Shown piece after piece: positions 6,020 through 9,486 of a stretch of DNA of 9,486 nt (the stretch's first letter is position 1; the number at the start of each line of letters is the position of its first letter). The notes under the pieces were generated by a model that worked only from the letters and a program-made list of their open reading frames with translations, was not told where the DNA came from and ran no database searches. The DNA comes from Bacteriovoracaceae bacterium (GTDB lineage: Bacteria > Bdellovibrionota > UBA1018). The stretch spans positions 1 to 9,486 of the forward strand of contig JAHFAB010000048.1 in the NCBI GenBank assembly GCA_023250795.1, given 5' to 3'. Made by a program: the position numbers and the translations under genes.

Positions 6020-7840
6020 CTGACACTGATTTTTAAACCAAAAAAGTTCGCTTGGATTTTTCCCTTTTCCTCCTCGAGTCGGTGCTGTCATGATAGAAGA
6101 GTTCTCCACCGGAGATCCCAAGTGCTTTCTAAATTTTTCTAAACATTCCGGAGTTCCTGCTCCTTTCCAAATTCCCGTGTAAAGTAGAATTGCGGAGATC
6201 TCAGAGTGTTTTTTGAGATAAGAGCAGAAGTCTTTCCATTCTACATTTGTAAAACAACGCTGTTTGTCCCAAGCATCAAACCATGACAAGAAAGGGGCCC
6301 GGTCGTAGTTTTCACAGTGAGCAGGGACTATTCGAGACTGGTACAAACCATAAACTTTTTTATCATGCCAAGTTCTCAAACACTGACTCAAAACTGCTCC
6401 CGGATAATTTGGACATTGTTTTGCAGAACAAATTCCATTCCCTCCGGCAACACAAAATGGGAGATCAAGAACAGTAGAGCCGGGCAAATTTCTGATGCCA
6501 TCAAGTATATGTTGAGTTGCATCTGAGAGAGGTGGGCTCATATTGACCGGATGGGCAAGCCAGCTCAGTTCGACTAAACTTAGAAATCCAAAAATAAAAA
6601 TAGCGATTTTCCGTTTTTTAGAATTTATTCTATTTAAAAATATAAGAAGCTCTGGCCAAGCTAAGACAATCAAGATCGTGAGCAGTTGAGGCATAAAAAG
6701 TCCCCAACGACTTGCCACTCTAAAAAAACTCATGAATGGAACGGTTTTTTGAATGAACCACTGAAAACCAAAAATAGGTCGAACGGTAGAGTAGATCAAA
6801 GCAATCCCAATCAGTATCAAAAATGGAAGCAGGGCCCCGATGCCACTTCCTAGCTGTTTTTTTCTCGAAACTTTTATCGCCAAAAATGCGGGTATGAGAT
6901 ACATCCAACCCACACTTACAACTGTTTCTGGCCGATCTATTGCCGAGAGTTTAACTTTAAAAAGGGGCTCTAACCAAAGTGGGCGTAACCAATACCCCAA
7001 ATGGGTCAGCCAACCCAAGTCTTGGCTGACCGTTCCCAGCTTTTTTACTTCAGTATAAAGGGGTAGAAACCATTGCCAATCTACCCACAGCATCACTGAA
7101 ATAAGTGTGAGGGGTATAAAAACAGATCTCCATTGACTAGCAAAAGACTTAATTTGAGTAGAGAATCCCTTTTGTTTTCGAGAAAAATAAACTCCAAAGA
7201 TACAGAGGTGAACAACTGACCATTCTAAAATAACTGGGCCATAAAAAGTACCCACCGTCCAAAGCGTTCCAATCAGAGCCACACCTCGCCACAGCTCTAG
7301 CTTCCAATCCCATTTATTTTCTCTCCAAAAAATTTTCCAGATCCAGGCATCCAAAAAAAATCCCCAATAAACCCAGTGTTGGAGCAAGTGTTCGTAGTGA
7401 TGCCAGATTTTAAAATGCCGTGGTATGTGGGCCACAACCACAAAGCATGCCAAAAAAGAAGCTGCTCTAGGTGAAAGTCCCATTTTAAAAAGGATAAAAC
7501 CTATTCCCAAATAAGTGATGATCAAAGAAAATCCAAAATAAGCCCAAAAAAATGGGAAATCTCTATCCCATTTCCAAAATAAGCTGCCAAGCCAATCTCT
7601 CTCGATTTGCCAGGACATGTAGGGCACGGAGGCTCCCTCTGGAGCCATAAACCGATCTGTAGTAAATTTTGGAACACCGCCAGAGTCACTCATTTCTTGA
7701 GCCATGAGTTGGCGGGTCATCTCAGGATAGCAAAGATCTTCTGAGTATTGGCGCGAAAGTCCAATGGGTCGGACCGAGTACACATAAAGTAACACTAAAA
7801 ATAACCCCAGCCAAAAATACTTACGCGAGAAAAATGCCAT
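6011..7840 (-). CDS. Polytopic GT-C-like membrane protein with Cys-rich extracytoplasmic C-terminal domain (putative glycosyltransferase)
   Basis: A 609-residue inner-membrane protein. The first segment is at about 9-25, followed by a long external loop (about 27-95) with an acidic site (Glu34, Asp35) where GT-C enzymes hold their catalytic residue. Further segments lie around 97-119, 127-139, 153-170, 186-204, 206-219, 240-258, 308-324, 336-350, 383-402 and 411-427. Family-like marks are RFMAPEGAS (63-71, the 'P-x-G' loop), HHYEHLLQHWVYWGFF (147-162), FFRVASRWGLF (372-382) and STVLDLPF (455-462), all seen in a broad family of uncharacterised bacterial GT-C-like proteins. Residues about 430-609 form an external domain with nine cysteines. 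It is divergent from a second GT-C gene, near a GtrB-like gene, and ends in a shared terminator. No Shine-Dalgarno precedes ATG 7840. Sugar donor and acceptor are unknown. Confidence 0.75.
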   Translation of the reverse strand: MAFFSRKYFWLGLFLVLLYVYSVRPIGLSRQYSEDLCYPEMTRQLMAQEMSDSGGVPKFTTDRFMAPEGASVPYMSWQIERDWLGSLFWKWDRDFPFFWAYFGFSLIITYLGIGFILFKMGLSPRAASFLACFVVVAHIPRHFKIWHHYEHLLQHWVYWGFFLDAWIWKIFWRENKWDWKLELWRGVALIGTLWTVGTFYGPVILEWSVVHLCIFGVYFSRKQKGFSTQIKSFASQWRSVFIPLTLISVMLWVDWQWFLPLYTEVKKLGTVSQDLGWLTHLGYWLRPLWLEPLFKVKLSAIDRPETVVSVGWMYLIPAFLAIKVSRKKQLGSGIGALLPFLILIGIALIYSTVRPIFGFQWFIQKTVPFMSFFRVASRWGLFMPQLLTILIVLAWPELLIFLNRINSKKRKIAIFIFGFLSLVELSWLAHPVNMSPPLSDATQHILDGIRNLPGSTVLDLPFCVAGGNGICSAKQCPNYPGAVLSQCLRTWHDKKVYGLYQSRIVPAHCENYDRAPFLSWFDAWDKQRCFTNVEWKDFCSYLKKHSEISAILLYTGIWKGAGTPECLEKFRKHLGSPVENSSIMTAPTRGGKGKNPSELFWFKNQCQTK

Positions 7841-7848
7841 AGGATTTA

Positions 7849-7878
7849 TTCATACTGGTATTTCTTAGTTATTGTCAA
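7849..7878 (-). promoter_or_regulatory. Candidate sigma-70 promoter of the 609-residue membrane protein gene
   Basis: On the minus strand a perfect -35 TTGACA (complement of 7873-7878) is followed after 18 bp by TATGAA (complement of 7849-7854), which matches four of six -10 positions. The start site would fall about two bases before ATG 7840, giving an essentially leaderless message. This agrees with the absence of a Shine-Dalgarno. Confidence 0.4.
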
Positions 7879-7890
7879 AAGCTGTATTGC

Positions 7891-7912
7891 AAGTTGTGTT
7901 CCAAAGTTGTGT
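7891..7912. repeat. 9-bp direct repeat in the divergent GT-C intergenic region
   Basis: AAGTTGTGT occurs at 7891-7899 and 7904-7912, 13 bp apart start to start. It lies just upstream of the -35 box of the minus-strand gene and within the leader of the plus-strand gene. It could be a regulator site shared by the divergent pair, but no regulator is identified. Confidence 0.4.
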
Positions 7913-7925
7913 ATGGAGATAACTT

Positions 7926-7934
7926 ATGTCATAA
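7926..7934 (+). other. Two-codon ORF (ATG TCA TAA) with a ribosome binding site before the second GT-C gene
   Basis: The only good Shine-Dalgarno in this leader, GGAGAT (7915-7920), lies five bases before ATG 7926, which is followed by one Ser codon and TAA (7932-7934). The next gene's ATG (7936) begins one base after this stop. Ribosomes ending on the mini-ORF could restart at 7936. Alternatively the Shine-Dalgarno serves an in-frame upstream start and the mini-ORF is accidental. Confidence 0.35.
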
Positions 7935-7935
7935 A

Positions 7936-9303
7936 ATGAAGATGCTTTGGAATCCAAGAAAAGTCGGTCTTTGGCTACTTGCTGTGACTGGGGTTCGGTT
8001 TTTCTTGTTGAATCATCGCTTTGAAGGCGATACTCGAGCACTCCTTTCAGGAAGCAAAGCAGCTCTAGGATGTTTATTAGAAGGGCGCTTTGCCGCGTGT
8101 CCTGACGTCCAACATTTTCCACTTTTTCAGTACCTGCCAGGCATTGTGCTTCAGTCATTTGGTATTGGTGATAGAGCCCTGTTAATTGTGTTCACTCTGG
8201 CCAGTTCTATTTTTTTCTTTGGTCTGCTTGCCATGTTCATTTCAGCTTTTACTCAATCAAAGACGCCAGCTCTTGGTACAATCGGCGTACTTGTGCTTCT
8301 GGGGAGCCCCCTACTTTGGTATGCTTTTTCTACGTTTAACGAGGTGACTGCAGGATTTTTGGCTGTCCTATTATTGTATTTGATTTTGAAAGGGAGTTCG
8401 TCGATTTATATATTCGTTGCATTTGTTGCAGCCAGTATTACCAAGGAAATCGCTTTTCCCTTTCTTTTATTGCTTTCATTTCTGGTGTTACAATTTGGGG
8501 GATTGAGCAATACAAGAGTTGCTCGAGTACGGACTTCGATTCTTTCAGGAGCCATAGTCGCTTTTATTCTAAACTCTGCTTTTAATTGGTTTCGATTTGG
8601 CACTGTGATCAACCTGAGTAATTTTCAGCGGAAATTCATGGTGCCTTCTATTTTTCAGAAACTGAGTTCGGGTTTTGCAATCTGGTTTTCCCCCAACGGG
8701 GGTTTATTTTTTTTCTGGCCATGTTTTGTTATCTTATTTTTTGGATGTCTGTGGGTAGCGTGTGTGAGGGGAGTGAAAAGGCCTGTGAACATAGGGATTC
8801 TGGTGATTGCACTATTCTTGACTGTCGGATTTTCCTCTTGGTACGCTCCTATGGGATGGGTGGCGTGGGGACCTCGGTTGATCTTGCCATGGATCCCAGC
8901 ATTGCTATTTGTCATTTTTTTGTTTTTTGGAGAATGGGTCAGTCATTTTTCACTCAAGCTTACTGCAACTCAGCCTCGTGCAATTATGACGGCAGTCATT
9001 GTGGGTGTAATGACTTTACCACAGCTTTTAGTACTTTTTGTCCCTCATGTGCTTGATGGTTTTTTTAAAAACGATTCATTTTGTCCCGGTACCGCATACG
9101 TAGATCAACCGGATTATTATTACCGCTGCCTCAATTACCGGTTTTGGGAAAAGAAACCATTTCTGATTTTCGGGGTGTTCGACTCTCTTTCGAAGCCTAT
9201 CGTGCTGATTCACTCCCTCATCTATTTTATTGGGATTTTGAGTCTGGTTTTTAGCATCAGAAATCAGATTTCAAGATTAGAAGACACGGAGCTGGGTAAA
9301 TGA
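7936..9303 (+). CDS. GT-C-fold membrane glycosyltransferase (polyprenyl-phosphate-sugar dependent, putative)
   Basis: A 455-residue inner-membrane protein with about ten hydrophobic segments. GT-C marks (numbered from ATG 7936): a short cytoplasmic N-terminus, the first segment at about 10-25, then a first external loop with the acidic site EGD (Glu30-Asp32) and HFPLFQYLPG (60-69); TKE (169-171) before a membrane helix; FSPNGGLFFFWP (251-262), equivalent to the 'SPgrGLlfysP' motif; and SSWYAPMGWVAWGPRLILP (300-318), equivalent to the 'W-GG-swGpR-l-P' motif. Such proteins transfer a sugar from a polyprenyl-phosphate donor at the periplasmic face of the inner membrane; donor and acceptor here are unknown. 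ATG 7936 is preferred because an in-frame extension to TTG 7894 would add 14 polar residues and has no ribosome site; ATG 7942 is also possible. It is divergent from another GT-C-like gene and overlaps the convergent GtrB-like gene by 40 bp. Confidence 0.78.
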   Translation: MKMLWNPRKVGLWLLAVTGVRFFLLNHRFEGDTRALLSGSKAALGCLLEGRFAACPDVQHFPLFQYLPGIVLQSFGIGDRALLIVFTLASSIFFFGLLAMFISAFTQSKTPALGTIGVLVLLGSPLLWYAFSTFNEVTAGFLAVLLLYLILKGSSSIYIFVAFVAASITKEIAFPFLLLLSFLVLQFGGLSNTRVARVRTSILSGAIVAFILNSAFNWFRFGTVINLSNFQRKFMVPSIFQKLSSGFAIWFSPNGGLFFFWPCFVILFFGCLWVACVRGVKRPVNIGILVIALFLTVGFSSWYAPMGWVAWGPRLILPWIPALLFVIFLFFGEWVSHFSLKLTATQPRAIMTAVIVGVMTLPQLLVLFVPHVLDGFFKNDSFCPGTAYVDQPDYYYRCLNYRFWEKKPFLIFGVFDSLSKPIVLIHSLIYFIGILSLVFSIRNQISRLEDTELGK

Positions 9304-9486
9304 GATCTGCCAGTTGATTCCGTATTCGTATTTTCAAAGCCAATCTCTTTCGAAACGATGTACAAGGGACGCTGTTTTACTTCCTCAATAATTTTTGTCA
9401 TATACTCAGCTAAAAAAGCGAGGCTTAGCATCTGGATGCTTCCAAGCATGAGGCAAACAACAATAATAGTTGTGATTCCGTGTGGA
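9264..9486 (-). CDS. C-terminal fragment of a GtrB/Dpm1-like family 2 glycosyltransferase (runs off the right edge)
   Basis: Only the last 73 or so residues are in the window; the frame stays open to base 9486, so the gene starts outside it. A hydrophobic segment (ITTIIVVCLMLGSIQMLSLAFL) is followed by AEYMTKIIEEVKQRPLYIV. This matches the conserved end of membrane-anchored GT2 enzymes such as GtrB and ArnC (typically G-E-Y-x-x-R-I-Y-x-E-x-K-x-R-P-x-Y-x-V), here with Ala for Gly and Thr-Lys for the usual Gly-Arg. These enzymes load a sugar from a nucleotide donor onto undecaprenyl phosphate at the cytoplasmic face. The tail after Val is poorly conserved and Ser-rich. Its 3' end overlaps the GT-C gene at 7936 by 40 bp, convergently. 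It is the likely supplier of the lipid-linked sugar for the GT-C proteins nearby. Confidence 0.82.
   Translation of the reverse strand, partial: PHGITTIIVVCLMLGSIQMLSLAFLAEYMTKIIEEVKQRPLYIVSKEIGFENTNTESTGRSHLPSSVSSNLEI

Noticed and set aside
7865..8158. 97-codon minus-strand frame across the start of the second GT-C gene
   Set aside because: It lies antisense to the first segment and catalytic loop of a recognisable GT-C protein and has no features of its own.
8721..9056. 111-codon plus-strand frame inside the second GT-C gene
   Set aside because: It is a shifted frame of a well-supported membrane protein gene and its product has no coherent domain or ribosome site.
1..9486. Search for CRISPR arrays, tRNA/rRNA genes, transposases, integrases, toxin-antitoxin pairs or defence genes
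   Set aside because: None seen: no regularly spaced long repeats, no cloverleaf candidates, and no proteins with the relevant catalytic motifs.

Overview
The window looks like chromosomal DNA from a moderately AT-rich Gram-negative bacterium. The best guess is the Bdellovibrionota (Bdellovibrio-like predatory or related free-living bacteria). This is inferred from the style of the genes, not from a marker: a small secreted protein of a type I associate with that phylum, a STAS-like protein with a zinc ribbon of a type I associate with delta-proteobacteria and their relatives, and many lineage-specific hypotheticals. There are no rRNA or tRNA genes, CRISPR array, insertion sequence or phage genes, and no gene-free stretch exceeds 300 bases.

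Layout. (1) 1-3276: a promoter region with a helically phased ATGG repeat array, then a two-gene operon (ATGA overlap). The first gene encodes a TPR-like protein with a C-terminal OmpR/SARP-type winged helix; the second encodes an exported trypsin-like serine protease with an unrecognised C-terminal half. (2) 3366-4537: a family 4 [4Fe-4S] uracil-DNA glycosylase, followed 17 bases later by a STAS-like/zinc-ribbon protein that starts with TTG. (3) 4526-5302, minus strand: a short LysR-type regulator whose 3' end overlaps the STAS gene by 12 bp. (4) 5303-6012: a divergent intergenic region, a 5'-UTR hairpin, a small secreted protein and a strong bidirectional terminator. (5) 6011-9486: an envelope-glycan neighbourhood. 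It holds two divergently transcribed polytopic GT-C-like membrane proteins and, entering from the right edge on the minus strand, the C-terminus of a GtrB/Dpm1-like family 2 glycosyltransferase.

How the genes may work together. The polyprenyl-phosphate-sugar synthase at the right edge plausibly makes the lipid-linked sugar donor that GT-C enzymes use on the outer face of the inner membrane, so region 5 may modify a surface glycan or protein. In region 1, a one-component regulator appears to be co-transcribed with an exported protease. The repeats before it resemble the tandem operators used by OmpR/SARP winged helices, so autoregulation of the operon is a testable idea. Regions 2-4 look like ordinary housekeeping and regulatory genes.

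The least ordinary items are the regulator-protease pair with its phased repeats, the cysteine-rich exported domain of the 609-residue membrane protein, the two-codon ORF in front of the second GT-C gene, and the 13-bp duplication that supplies the protease stop codon. I do not see a clearly new multi-gene defence or mobile system.
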